Below, piece by piece: positions 11,701 to 24,062 of a stretch of DNA of 64,000 nt (positions within the stretch are counted from its first letter, which is position 1; the number at the start of each line of letters is the position of its first letter). The stretch lies in NCBI RefSeq assembly GCF_035046485.1, contig NC_085137.1, positions 3,015,977-3,079,976 on the forward strand. The letters run 5' to 3'. The translations under genes and the position numbers were made by a program. The notes under the pieces were generated by a model, which did no database searches, had not been told where the DNA came from, and saw only the letters and a program-made list of their open reading frames with translations. Source of the stretch: Aedes albopictus (Eukaryota; Arthropoda; Insecta; Diptera; Culicidae).

Positions 11701-14322
11701 TGAATTTCATCAATCTGACGCAAAATCTGCATTGAGATCATCGAATTGTATTATATTCAGCATTTAATTTATGGAAAAATATTTAAATTTGGTAGAACAA
11801 AACGCAAGATTTTTGAATTTAATTAAATTCCATATTTTAAAAAGTTGTAAAACTCGATATTGAGCTAAAATTCAAAAACTGTTCTACTTTAAATTTTTTG
11901 AAGCACGGTTTCGAAATCAGCGCTAAATTATGCTTCAAAAATTTTGGTCGTTGACGGAAGTTTACGACTTTCGTTTTATTTTGTAAACTAGTGTAATCGC
12001 GATTTTAACAGCGTGCACCATTTATTTGCACTTTTTTCATTCAATGTGTATTTCAATAGTATGTATTTTTAAACAATCTCGTACTTGTATCGGGTCGGCT
12101 ACTACTCATTCCAAAGAAAAGAGCCTTAAATTAGTACATAGGGAAGTTATACTATTTTCCGCTGCTCTTCGCAATAGAGTGAAAAAAGTCATATTACTTA
12201 TCAAACTGAATTCTGTCCCAACGATATTTTCCCTACTAACAAGTAATCCTTGAGCCTTTGGTTGAAGTGTTCCTTCACCTTGTTTGAATGGTACTAATAT
12301 TCCTTCCCAGTCCGTCTTGACTGTAATGGCATGGCCGGTGCTGTTATTGTACCGTTAAAGAAAACCTCTGAAGCTTGCACAGTGAGAATGTTGATTAATT
12401 GTGCAATTGGCATAGGCTCGGGTCAATCACGAAGTAGAAACTATAGATATGCGCATCCAGACAGTCTTAACTAAACTAAGCTATGCTATGAAGAGTTGTG
12501 TGATCTTACTAGATATGAAAAAAACTGTATCTCCATCCTATGAGAAATCACCGGATATCCGGTGTACATTCACTCCTTCCAACAATCTACATTGATCAGG
12601 GATCTCGTCTTGTTTGTTGTTTATTTTATTCACCCCAGAACGCACCCTAAATGCTGTGATTTGAAAAAGTCACCATGGAATGCCCCTCCATAGGCTAAAA
12701 TTCCAATGAAATTATTTCCGTTCTTCTCATCAATAATAAACCTTCAATTTGAGTGACTTTTCCTAGGGGCCACATGCCTCCATTTGTGGGGTAATTTTCA
12801 TATTCCGGTCGGAATAAATATAGCTTGATCATAATTCTTACATTAACATACATGGCACACAACATAAACAAAATCCTGGCTGACAGTCGGTCACATTTTC
12901 TAACGATGACAGCCAGCAAGTGGCAATAAATATTAAAAGATCCTTCCTCTTTTGGTCCACGTCCACCGAATGCTTCCAGTAGGAGGGAGTCTTGGTAATT
13001 TGCCACGTGCGCAGCGGAAGAAAGCCGAGCCGTTGTTTTCATTTTCGCCTTATGTTGCTTCTGTCTACATTTTTCAACGAAATATTATAACTCAAACGAG
13101 GGTCGCAAAAGGGGATGAACCATGACGACAAATGAGCAGGCCTAGTGTTCCTTGCATAAAATGTTCAAATATAAAGCATAATTTTTCAGCAATGACTGAG
13201 AAGTGGATAAGCGTAGTGAGAAAAAAAATGCATTGACGAATTGAATTCAATTGTTCAACGCAAAATACCACCCGAAAAGGAAGGGCACTGTTTTGCGGGG
13301 TGGTGTGGTAGACAAAACAGAAGTTTATTGTACCGCCAACAGACTCAGCGTGAGGTAACCCCACAAGCAAAACGCACTGAGGAACACATCAAGTGCACTT
13401 GTTTCATCGTTTTGTCGCACTTCGTGTTCTATCCCTTCGTTCCGGGAAATTCACCCAATTCCTTCGAGACGGGGTATTTCTTTGCGATCCACTTCCTAGC
13501 ATTACATCCCGATTGGAACGATGTTTGCTCTGCATTGTAGTGTTCGATGAACAGTTTCACATTCATTTCGGAAAAAAATTATCTCACACGACCGATAAAG
13601 CTGTCCAGGCACACCAATATCGACCGAGCTAAGAGAGATCCCTCACATAATATGCTTTACACTGTGTTACTGTGTTACTCCCAGGAGCGTTTATGAAAGT
13701 CGAGTGTACACTCTACAGCGTCGCTCAAGTACCATTTACTGGCGTTGATTAAAGATTCATACATTAAATTAATGATTATTGTGACGATTTATTTGAGTTT
13801 GACGGGGAATGTGCGTGATGGATTGAGTGCACTTGTCAGGACATTTTGTGACGCGTTGAATACAGATAAATAATAATATACGGAAGGGCAGCATTGAAGA
13901 GTCTTAGGGTCAGGTTAACTATACAACAAGGCATTTTCCTTCTGAGCTTCAGAAAAATCAACATAACCCGAAATTTAAAATTTATGAATAGTATTGCGGA
14001 GATTCCACCTGTTTAGACTCCTGCTCGAAAATTAGTTGCGTGGATTTTTCTTGCGTGGGACCATAGATATAAATACAGACCGCGCCCTGGCGAATATTTT
14101 ACGCTGCGTTATTAAATACACATTTGATGATAGTTTTGAATTGTAAACAAACATTTTTAATGCACCTACGCTGAAAATGAGCCTAATCATTTATTTGCGT
14201 CGGAATCCATACATCTTCGCAACGGGCAATAGCCGATGATACTTTAACGTGCGTTGGCGTGCCATTATACATCGTATACATTGACCATGACCATTATTGT
14301 AATCAAATGATTTTTTTTTACC
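11701..14322. other. No gene recognised
   Basis: Low-repeat sequence. Open frames at 12695-13042 (minus), 13092-13370 (minus) and 13241-13632 (plus) overlap one another on opposite strands. They show no motif I recognise and no consistent exon structure. They may be chance frames in a slightly GC-richer patch. Confidence 0.5.
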
Positions 14323-14324
14323 TT

Positions 14325-14862
14325 TTTGCCTTTCTCGTACACTAAGTGTACTGGAAAGGCTATATGTTCACTCCAAAAATGACTTTTTGATAGAAGGTCC
14401 GGAGGGTCGAGTCACATATACCAATCAACTCAGCTCGACGAATTAAGGTGAGGTCTGTGTATGTGTATTAGACCTGTTCACTTTGAAACTTTTTTTCCCG
14501 ATTCTCCGTGACACATCAAATTATCAATCCACATGCAAAAAAAAGTCTTCAATCCAAAAATGTGCCAAGTTGATGAAGATTTAAAGATGTATCAAATCGA
14601 TTTTGTGTTTTTTTAACAATTTTTTCAGAAATTTACTCTTTACCACAAAATTGCACCAAATAGGTGCTGGAAATACCGTTCGGATATAGTTAGAACAATA
14701 CTCTACAACTTTGCCGAAGACACTACGGTGTTTTAATTGCGTATTTCAAAGTTATTAAACAGTTTTCGTTGAAAAGTCACAAAAAACACATTAGTTTTAC
14801 GATTTTACATATAAAAGTCATGTAATTTTACATTATTTTACGTGACTAAATTAATAAGCTAT
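14325..14862 (-). repeat. Intact end of the 'gcctttctcgtacac' repeat family
   Basis: Begins 'tttttgcctttctcgtacac' followed by a short hairpin, then 'ggctatatgttcactcc', 'cggagggtcgagtcacatat' and 'caatcaactcagctcgacga'. The same end sequence is found in both arms of the giant foldback element. Beyond about 14480 it continues into AT-rich sequence with no recognisable gene. It supplies the uninterrupted target for the MITE at 5787-6055. Confidence 0.7.
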
Positions 14863-14864
14863 TA

Positions 14865-14985
14865 GGGTAATTTTCCAATCATTGCACAGCTAAAAACTCG
14901 CCTATTGTTGCCCACTCCATGTTATTCTTATGAGGTGTGCAACAATTGGCGAATTTTTAGCCGTGCAACAATTGGAAAATGACCC
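14865..14985. mobile_element. MITE, 121 bp, GGGTAATTTTCC termini, TA duplication
   Basis: Inverted ends gggtaattttccaat and attggaaaatgaccc, continuing as 'gctaaaaactcgcctattgttgc' with its complement, flanked by TA at 14863-14864 and 14986-14987. Almost the whole element folds on itself. No coding capacity. Confidence 0.85.
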
Positions 14986-15013
14986 TACTCCTATGTTTTA
15001 CGAACATTTCGCC

Positions 15014-15146
15014 CATGCGCGTAAATAGAGCTCATTTAGCCCCCCCAGCTGTGATGTCGTTCTCGCTTGTCATACCCTACAGGCGACGCGCTCGTCATTG
15101 CGGCGGGGGGGGGGGGGGGGCTAAATGCGCTCTATTTACGCGCATG
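15014..15146. mobile_element. Foldback MITE, 133 bp, with a G16 run
   Basis: Inverted ends catgcgcgtaaatagagc and its reverse complement, extended by 'catttagcccccc'. The flanks repeat ATTTCGCC (15006-15013 and 15147-15154); reading it as a 9-bp ATTTCGCCC duplication with a one-base-shorter end is also possible. An 8-9 bp duplication points to a hAT- or Mutator-like mover. The C7 run of the left arm corresponds to a G16 run (15105-15120) in the right arm. Confidence 0.8.
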
Positions 15147-15293
15147 ATTTCGCCCATACTTTGTTTTTGTGTAGGAATTCGTTTTCATTGACTAATTATC
15201 AAAAGTACGCCACGTTGATACTTAAAATCGTACAGAGTTGCCAGTGCGAATTAAAACAAAGTTACCAATGCCCATGTGTCTTACGTCATGGTC

Positions 15294-15511
15294 ATTCGAC
15301 GCGGAATCTGGTCCCATTCTGGTTTCCTATTGAAAATGATTCGAATCGGTTCAGCCGGTCCGGAGTTATGGCCATTTAGGTGTTCCGTACCGGTAGGAAG
15401 GGGCCAGATATGAATATGCTACAAAACCATGCATGCGACACATCAGACCGCGGCTTTTTCGATTACCTGACGAACGGTAAGCAGGAAAATTGTCTCAGGC
15501 CATATCCGAAA
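15294..15511 (-). repeat. Partial copy of the ~152-bp satellite family
   Basis: Contains 'cattcgacgcggaatctggt', 'ggagttatggccatttaggt', 'catgcatgcgacacatca' and 'gaacggtaagcaggaaaa' in the orientation of the right arm at 6.2-7.1 kb. It breaks off within a unit at about 15511, where LINE coding sequence starts. Confidence 0.75.
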
Positions 15512-17749
15512 CGACAAGCCTGATTATGAACAGGGCCTTCCGGAGATTGACAACGTCACACAGTTCTCGGCCAATCTATGGGAGTACTCTGTCTAGCACT
15601 GCGACGATGGGATGTGGTTAGCAGAAGAAGAGCGACAGTGTAATGAAGTTGGAGACATGACCGCGGTCGTAGTAATCGCCCAGGATACACGTGAGGCTAC
15701 CCGGTATACCAAAAATTGGGCTGCACCAGCACCCGATATTGTGCACAATTTTTGGTATAAAAAACTCACGACGACTCACAGGCGGATGGCGGAATGCTTC
15801 AACATGGTGCTAAAAGACCCCACGCAGCTATCAGAGTTCATTACCAGGGGTGTTACTTATCTTTTGCTGAAGGACCAAAACACAGCTGACCCAGCAAAGT
15901 ACAGACCAATAACGTGCCTTTCAAGTCTGTACAAAGTGCTGTCGTCGGTAATAGCGAGGAGGATACAAGCCCACTGCTATGCCAACAACGTGATGACTGA
16001 GGAACAAAAAGGGTGTCGCAAAACACGCAAGGCTGCAAGGACCAGGTCATCATAGACGCAGTCATTGTGGATCAAGCCACCGAAAAGCAGGGGAACCTGA
16101 ACATGGCGTACATCGACTACAAGAAGGCGTATGGCTCAGTACCGCACTCGTACCTTCTTAAGGTACTGAAGTTGTACAAGGTAGAAGGGAACGTCATCAG
16201 GCTGATGCAACACGCTATGGGAATGTGGAGCACGTCCCTACAAATTACCGACGGAACAGCTGTGTTGCGGTCCAGAACTCTCAGCATCAGGAGGGGGATA
16301 TTTCAAGGCGATACCTTTAGTCCGCTATGGTACTGCCTTGCGATGAACCCCTCAGCAGAGCACTCAACCAATGCCACTATGGTTACCAACTAAAAAGTGG
16401 GGGAAGGAGTATAAGAATAACCCACACCTTCTTTATGGACGATTTGAAGCTGTTTGCGGAATCAGTACAGAGGCTGCATCAACTGTTGCAGCTTGTGACG
16501 GTGTTCAGCAACGACATCCGGATGAAGTTTGGAATTGACAAATGTCGGTCAGTCCCTCTTCGCCGGGGTCAAGTAGTGGACGCCAGCTGTTTCCGCGTCA
16601 ACGAACAGGAGGAGATTCGGAATATGATTGAAGGCGAAGCGTACAAATACCTCGGCTTCCTGCAACTGAGAGGTATTCGCCACACAGCGATCAAGAAGGA
16701 ACTACAGGACAAGTTCTTGCATCGTGTCAACTGTGTTCTGAGGAGCTTTCTGTCAGCCGGCAACAAGTTGACGGCAATCAACACGTTTGCTGCCCCTGTT
16801 AACCTACAGCTTTGGGGTGGTAAAGTGGACCAAGACTGACCTCGAGGCGATAGAACGAGCAGTACGAGTGGCGTTCACCAAGCACCGCATGCGCCAGTTG
16901 CGGGCATATTTCATAGAAAGCCAGAACCGTCATGAAATGTATCGCACTGTATGTGAAGCTGACCACGGTTACAGACCCCTGCATCTGGCGCAGAAGGATT
17001 ACCAGCTGATCTGCGACATCAAGACCGTTGACGATATGATCGTAGCGTGGAAGCAGAAGGAGTTGCATGGGATGCACCCCCATCAACTGGAGCTCGACCA
17101 CATCAATAAGGCGGCGTCCAACGCGTGGCTGGTGCGGGGTGACCTCTTCTCGGAAACAGAAGGTATCATGGTAGACATCCAGGATCGGGTAATTGCGACG
17201 AAAAACTATCGGTGGTACATATTGCACGAAGACGTGGAGGACCACTGCAGGAAGTGCAATTCAGTAGGAGAAACGATCGAGCATGTCGTTGCAGGCTCTT
17301 CAGTGTTAGCTGGATCTGCCTGGTTCGATCGTCACAACGAAGTTGCCAAGATTGTACACCAACAGCTTGCTTTAAAACACAACTTGGTCGACAGATTTGT
17401 ACCCTACTACAAGTACCAGCCAGACCCGGTTCTGGAAAATAGTTGCATAAAGTTGTCCTGGGATCGCGAGATCATTACGGACGTCCTCATTCGGGCCAAC
17501 CGGCCCGACATTGTGGTTTACGACAAGATAACCAAATACCACGACCAAGCGGAAGAGTTGAAGCAGGTGTGGCACTTGGAGGACGTCCGTATAGTTCCGG
17601 TTGTCCTCTCAGCAACCGAAGTTGTCCCTTAATCTCTCCTAAGGTCCCTAGACGAGCTGGAACTGAAGAAGGACCTGAACAGCATCCTAAAAGCGGCGAT
17701 TCATGGAACCTGTAGTACAGTTAGGCGGTTCCTGAATCACCACAACTGA
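15512..17749 (+). pseudogene. R4/Dong-type LINE polyprotein, 5'-truncated and frameshifted
   Basis: The fragment encodes most of a reverse transcriptase followed by a C-terminal nuclease. Segments in order: pre-RT and fingers with KYRPITCLSSLYK and EEQKGCRK (15.5-16.04 kb); motif A as YIDYKKAY (16.1 kb), where the usual AYDSV reads AYGSV; RRGIFQGDTFSPL; the catalytic FMDD box as HTFFMDDLKLFAES (about 16.43 kb); a thumb-like region; a CRKC..H zinc-knuckle remnant whose last cysteine is replaced (ETIEHVVAGSS); and RPDIVVYDK, which fits the active-site motif of the restriction-like endonuclease carried by R2/R4/Dong elements. The reading frame shifts near 16.03, 16.36 and 16.79 kb. Stops lie at 15594-15596 and at 17630-17632, after which the frame continues to 17749. 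A dead copy that once primed insertion by nicking its target. Clade assignment is from memory of these motifs and the TAA tail. Confidence 0.85.
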
Positions 17750-18511
<762 letters not shown>

Positions 18512-18519
18512 AGTGGATA

Positions 18520-18696
18520 CAGCGATGCCAGATGATTTTCTGTATCACTCGCTCAAAAATCTGTATCTCATACAAAATTTGGGCGGAAAATCTGTATCCT
18601 ATACAAATGTAAAATCTGTATTTCATATAATCGCCATCTGTATAGATGTTCAAAAATCTGTATAATACAGATAAATCTGTATATATGGCATCCCTG
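18520..18696. mobile_element. hAT-type MITE, 177 bp, 8-bp duplication
   Basis: Ends are CAGCGATGCCAG and, reversed, CAGGGATGCCAT, flanked by perfect 8-bp copies of AGTGGATA (18512-18519 and 18697-18704). The ends fit the hAT terminal consensus YARNG, and 8 bp is the hAT duplication length. The interior repeats 'aatctgtat' and 'acagat' many times. No coding capacity. Confidence 0.88.
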
Positions 18697-18704
18697 AGTG
18701 GATA

Positions 18705-20654
18705 TGAACACGTTGTTTTAAAAAGGATACAACCAGATGAAGGATTCCCATAAATTATTTGATTCTCCGTTTCTACTCCCAGTGTTTTTATCCTTCTTCG
18801 TTGACCCGAATGACGCATAAAATCGCGCAGGTAGGCCCAGCCAACATGCATCCCGCAAAGACGACAAACCTAGAATGCACGTCACATAAGGTACAGAAGT
18901 AACCGAACCGGGCTGGCTGTTCACATTATTTTAATGATAAATAAGGCAACCTTTTCTTCAGAGGCGCCATCTTCGACATATAAAACTGATAAAAATTTAA
19001 TTTATATGGCGCTATGAGGAATACCAGAAGAGATAAAACATCATAAAAATATTATATTGGCGCCTACAGTCGCCTTCCTTGCTCGACACCTGATTGAAAT
19101 TGGTAGACGACAGACATTTATATGTCCCTCGGAAATGTTCAACATCCGTTCGGTCCGATTCCCCTCTGTTGTAGCATGAGTTGACCGTCTTTGTTTAATT
19201 TTTAAATTGATGATGAAAATTGAACCGCTTGTTTGTCCTTATTGCCACACGCATTACAAATGTCATAATTTTATTAGCAAGACCTAGTGGAAAATAGATG
19301 CTGCAGACAGGGGACATGATCACAATTAGAATGATAATGGTTACCCCAGGCACTGATTGTGTTTCAACTTTTCTATGCTTCCAGGCCAACAGATGTGATT
19401 TATGTTGTCACTTTTTGGCGATCGCCTCGAGAACGATGGACCAGTAGCTGTATTATGACGCAAAATAGAACATAATGAACGAATATCACATTGTTAGGAA
19501 ACACTTTCAAACATAAGTAAGACGAACAGAAAACAGAAAGCTGTTACAGTATAGAATATGTTTTATTAATTTGACAGTTTTTCCACGGTGCAAACGATAG
19601 AAAGCAGCACAGCAATAGTGTTTTGCCCTAGGTTCGACGAACAGATGAAACGAACAACTCTTGGGAGGGCAACTGGAAACAGCATAAAAAATAAATGTGT
19701 GAATTATGTATACCCTGAGGGATTGTATCCCTCGTCCTGCGTCATGCTTGTCCCTGCAGTTTTTAAACCTGTGACATGGTGTTTATTCTGGCAGCCCAAA
19801 TCTGTGTTTGATAAAGTGAGTGACTAAGTAATACCGTAAAGCGTGAAGTGCATGGATATTAATAATAACCTGTTTTTGCAACGCGAGGGTGAAAATCCTT
19901 GGAGGCAATCAATTTTACGGCTCGAAATTGTACGTCATTCACGGTTGAATGAGTCTAGTCTTATTGAATAATCTCGCAAATAATGTGTCATTGTACGTTT
20001 GAGAAATATTTGATTAATTGAAACAATTCGGTAATTACGTAAAACTATTACCTTTCCCAAAATTATATTACTATATTAGAGAGAATTAAAGTGCTCAAAG
20101 GTAAATGATAAAAACGTCGCTCAACGTCTAAGAAAAAACTGAAAAAAGTTTTAGATCGACACCTTTTTTTGCCTCGATAACATATAAGTTACGCTGATAG
20201 AAAGTTAACTGATACCGGAGGTAATTCAACTATTTCTGTTCGAGACTGCTTCCAGTTAGTCGGAACTCCGTTGACTGGCAGGACTCAGTTTTTGATAAAT
20301 GATAATAAATGCATTTGGTGGAAAGTACTTGAAACAACAAGAACAAAAGCAAAGAAATTATATCGGATTGGTTTATCAATTCACCGGGCGACTTACGTGG
20401 TTTATGAACGGCACTTAGGTCTAACCACTATTTTCGGAAACGAGAGGGGTATTTTAAAACTTGCTCTGATCTTACTCATTGCAAGAAAAATGACAAAACC
20501 TTCAATGTAGGATGATTCCAACATCTGATTTCATGAGTATGCTCAATAACATTTTTTTTTCAATCCATTAACCCTCAAGTGATCGCGCCATTGTATTTTG
20601 TACAACACGTTGAATAAACATCGCATTGTTTTTTTTTTTTCAGCATTAACGTGG
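18705..20654. other. No confident gene; one weak exon-like segment
   Basis: Low-repeat sequence. At 19760-19815 a 56-base segment lies between an acceptor-like 'cttgtccctgcag' and a donor-like 'aaa/gtgagt', open in one frame (FKPVTWCLFWQPKSVFDK). This could be a small internal exon on the plus strand or chance. The frame at 20271-20510 has no recognised motif. A T-rich run (about 20629-20640) precedes the next repeat block. Confidence 0.35.
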
Positions 20655-20895
20655 GGATGTTAAAAGGAATTCTTAGAGGAATCTCTAGAGGAATTCCTGA
20701 AGAAATCCCTGCAGGAATCCCAGGAGGATTTTCACGAAACATCAGGAAGTACTGAATAAATCGTAAATGAATTCTTAGAAAAATCTCGAAGATATCCTAA
20801 GGAGAGTTCGTGGGGGGCCTCCTGGAGGAATCCCTGTAGCAAATCCTGAAGGAATCCCTAAAAGAAATCCTGAGAAACCCCAGGATGAAAGCAAT

Positions 20896-20991
20896 CCCAA
20901 CAAACATTGTTGCTGTACAAGAGTGGAACAAAACACTCTTAAGCAAACTTTAGCTTGAGAAACTATTATTCAGCTAGTAATGTTACTTGGG
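20896..20991. mobile_element. Tiny foldback element, 96 bp, 11-bp duplication
   Basis: Ends CCCAACAAACATT and AATGTTACTTGGG are inverted with two mismatches, and perfect 11-bp copies of ATGAAAGCAAT flank it (20885-20895 and 20992-21002). Because the host block is itself repetitive, part of the flank identity could be coincidental, but the two copies meet the element ends exactly. Duplication length suggests a Mutator-like mover; unproven. Confidence 0.7.
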
Positions 20992-21303
20992 ATGAAAGCA
21001 ATCTCAGCCTAAGGGAATCTCTCAACAATTCCTAAAGAATTCCTGGAGAAATTCCTGAAAGAAATCCAGGACGAATTTCTGAATGAATCCCGAGAAGATT
21101 TCCTGGAAGAAAACCTTAAAAGATTTTTTTAAATAGTCCCTGGAGTTGTTTCTGAAAGAATCCCTGGAGAATTCCCTGAAGAAACCTCAGAAGGAATCCC
21201 AGAAACAATGCAATGAAGAATTTCTTAGGAACGAATTCCTGAAAGAATGTTTGTAGGAAGCCAAAGAAAAAAAAATAGAAAGAATCCAGGTCTGTAGTGA
21301 TTT

Positions 21304-21690
21304 CTGGACGAATTACACTAGTTTACAGCATTTTTGAACTCGATAAGCTGATGATCATTTTTGGTATAGAATCATGCCCTGAGTTCGAAAACGCGAAGAA
21401 AAAAAATACAGTGGAGCATATTTTTCTTCGACTTTCCATACAAAGTTGATGATTTGAAATCGACTTTTGTTCTATTTTTAAGCAAAGTCGCTCACTTCAC
21501 ACATCTCATTCTCTGTAACCAATGCAATGTTCCGAATGAGCTGATTATTTTTACTGTTACTCGCCTGCATATGATATGTCAAATAAACTTTGAGAAAGAA
21601 TTTTCAAATTGATTATTTTTCTTTTGAAAAAAAAAATACATTTCTTCGTATATTTTTGGAAATTTACTAAAATTTAAGGAAATCGTCCCT
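21304..21690 (+). repeat. Dispersed repeat R-A, copy 2
   Basis: Matches 10943-11700 from 'cactagtttacagcattttt' to 'aatttaaggaaatcgtcc', lacking the ~330-base internal segment and the 31-bp duplication of copy 1. It sits within the GGAATTCC-type block. Confidence 0.7.
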
Positions 21691-22147
21691 GGGGTTGGGG
21701 TGAGTGGTTGGTTTTCTACGATCAATGATACCTTTTTTGATTTGACACTTACATTTCGTAAACAGCAATGATCAATTGTATTCCTAGCGTGAAAATATTT
21801 TTTTTTCGAAAGAACACGTTTTATACTAAAAATTTGTTCCACCAATTTTTGTTCTGGGGGGGGGGACCCAAAATCCCCTCCCCCAACCCGTGGCTACGTC
21901 AGTGTCTAGCGGAGTTCTTAAATGGAAAAGTTCCTGAAAAAAATCTCTGAAAGAGTAGATTACTGCAGAAACATCTAAAAGGATCTGTAGTGATTTTTTT
22001 TTTAAATCCCAGTAGAAATTCCTGAAGGAATGCTCGGAAAAAGCACTGGTACAATCACTGGGAGACCTCTAAGGATACAGGAGAAATTCCTGAAGAAAGG
22101 ATCGGAAAACCCCTGGAGAAATTCTTTGTTTTTAAGAACTACTGATA

Positions 22148-22281
22148 TAACTTAATCATGTTATGGTCTTTTCTACTCAGAGTTCAAGGGAGTAGAGATC
22201 AAAACGGATAATGAAATAATAGATATGATAGAGTATCTGAGTAGAAAAAAACCGATACAGCCATAAAAAATGATTAAGTTA
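22148..22281. mobile_element. Small inverted-repeat element, 134 bp, TA-flanked
   Basis: Ends taacttaatcat and atgattaagtta with further pairing of 'ttatgg' and 'tttctactcag' blocks, flanked by TA on both sides (22146-22147 and 22282-22283). Short and diverged. Confidence 0.6.
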
Positions 22282-23277
22282 TAAATAGAATACGGTTGAT
22301 AAATCAGAATGTTGTACTACTGATAAATTGCTGAATAGAATTGGTAAATCTTCTAATGGAATTTAAACAAGTTTTTTAAGGACCCTTAGAGGAATTTTTA
22401 AAGAAATCCAAGATGCATATTTTTAAGAACTTTCTGAGAAATTTCTGACGGAAACTTTCGAGAAATTTCTGAAGAAATTCTTGAATGAACATGTGAAGCA
22501 ATCTATGCAAAATTGTCTCAATAAAATTCCATTTTTTTAAGAATTTCTAGGAGAACTTTCTAGAGGAATATTCAAAGGAATTGCAAGAATAATTCCTGGA
22601 AAAATTTCTATAGGATTAGAATAACTAATACGACGAAGATTTTATAAAGGAATTCCCGAATTTTTCCTATAATCTCTCGAACAATTTCAATATGGAACTT
22701 TGAATGTTTTTTTGAGGAATCTATTAAAGATTTAATAAAGGGAATTTATGAAGAATTTCTGAATTTTGGATTGGAAGAATTTCTTTTAAAATACTAGGAA
22801 GATTTTTGGACGAACCACTGCGGAACCACACAGAAAGTCCTCCATTCTGAAGGAACCCGTGGAAAATTTCAAAATTTCAAAAGGAATCTGTGGAGGAATT
22901 ACTAAGGACATCCATTGGAAGAGGAAATAGAATCCTGGAATTACTTGAGGAATCTCTAGAAGGGAATTTCTGGTGCAACACATACAAAATTTCCGAATGC
23001 TTCCATGAAGATTATTTTTGAAGAATCTTTAAAGAAATTTTTGGATTTTTTTTAATGGAATTTCTGGAAAATTTTTAAATAGACTACTGCAGATCTGTTC
23101 TGGAAGAATTTCTGAGGCAATCTTTATATTATTTTTTTCTGAAAACCTCTTTGAAAGAATTTCCTTAGAAATTCCTGTAGAATTTTCTAAATGTATTCAT
23201 GGAGGAATTATTTTAAACTAGCTGTTCCGGCAAACTTTGTCTTGCCCGGTTATGGTGGTTTGACAATTGTTGAAGTA

Positions 23278-24060
23278 CCGTAATCCGGGGTAACATTGAT
23301 CAGAATTTTCCATCTTTCTTGAATAATTCTCTTGTTAAAGCAAACGTTACATGTTTTATATTTTTAAAACAAGTACTGGCCCTCTGAGTATGTGTTAAGC
23401 TACTCGAAAAAGTATTGTAAAACTTTAAAACATGTTTAAATAAGTTTTTTAACCTATTTTTTAATTCTGTTGATTTGGGGTAACATTGATCATGTCAGTG
23501 GTCAATGTTCATTTGTGTTGAAAATACGCTTACTTACTAAATTCGGGGTCGCTGATTTCGAATATGTTGTCAAAATTCTTACAAATTATGTACTTTTTAA
23601 GTTATTTTAGGATTGAAATCCTCTAAACCACGAATAACGCCTAAAGGTAGGCAATGGCTTAAGGGATTGATAGCCGACTTTTAATAAATCGTATATTTTA
23701 CTGAAAAATAGCATTTTCATAAAAGTTTTGTCTATTAAATCCAACTCTAGGATATCATATTGAAGTAATACAGTGATTTCGAACCTCATATTGTATCTAG
23801 TATTCACGCCAAGCATGAATGTTTGACAATGTATCTCATTGCGCTACGAAACACATTTATGGAAAAATCGATTTAATTCAATGTTTATGAAATTCAATTT
23901 TCATAAATTGCATGTCATTTAATAGCTAAATGATAGCAGATTACGATATACCATTCCATAGCAGAACCTGATTCAATGTAAAATGCTTGTTTGAACATTT
24001 CATGAGGTGGGTCAAACCGATCAATGTTACCCCGCTGATCAATGATACCCCGGATTACGG
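23278..24060. mobile_element. TA-flanked element, 783 bp, CCGTAATCCGGGGT termini
   Basis: Inverted ends ccgtaatccggggtaacatt and a near-perfect complement ending 'gataccccggattacgg', with TA at 23276-23277 and 24061-24062. The motif 'ggggtaacattgatca' recurs internally near 23476. A minus-strand frame at 23607-23816 has no transposase motif. The termini share CCGT with the elements at 5787 and 30145. Confidence 0.85.
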
Positions 24061-24062
24061 TA

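Larger units (their letters stand above)
20655..23215 (+). repeat. Degenerate GGAATTCCTGGAG-type repeat, block 1
   Basis: Long run of diverged short units built on 'aggaattcctgaagaaa' and 'ctggaggaatccctg' with a roughly 15-base rhythm. Interruptions are a 96-bp foldback element (20896-20991), dispersed repeat R-A (21304-21690), an unrelated G/C-run segment (about 21700-21910) and a TA-flanked 134-bp inverted repeat (22148-22281). Similar blocks lie at 39835-40720 and 50195-52385. The repeat makes spurious glutamate/leucine-rich open frames and is not coding. Confidence 0.8.

Noticed and set aside
13092..13632. Cluster of overlapping ~90-codon frames
   Set aside because: They overlap on both strands with no family, exon structure or codon preference that favours one.
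16569..17575. Minus-strand and alternate-frame ORFs over the R4/Dong-type LINE
   Set aside because: They are shadows of the plus-strand coding region that holds FMDD and RPD motifs.
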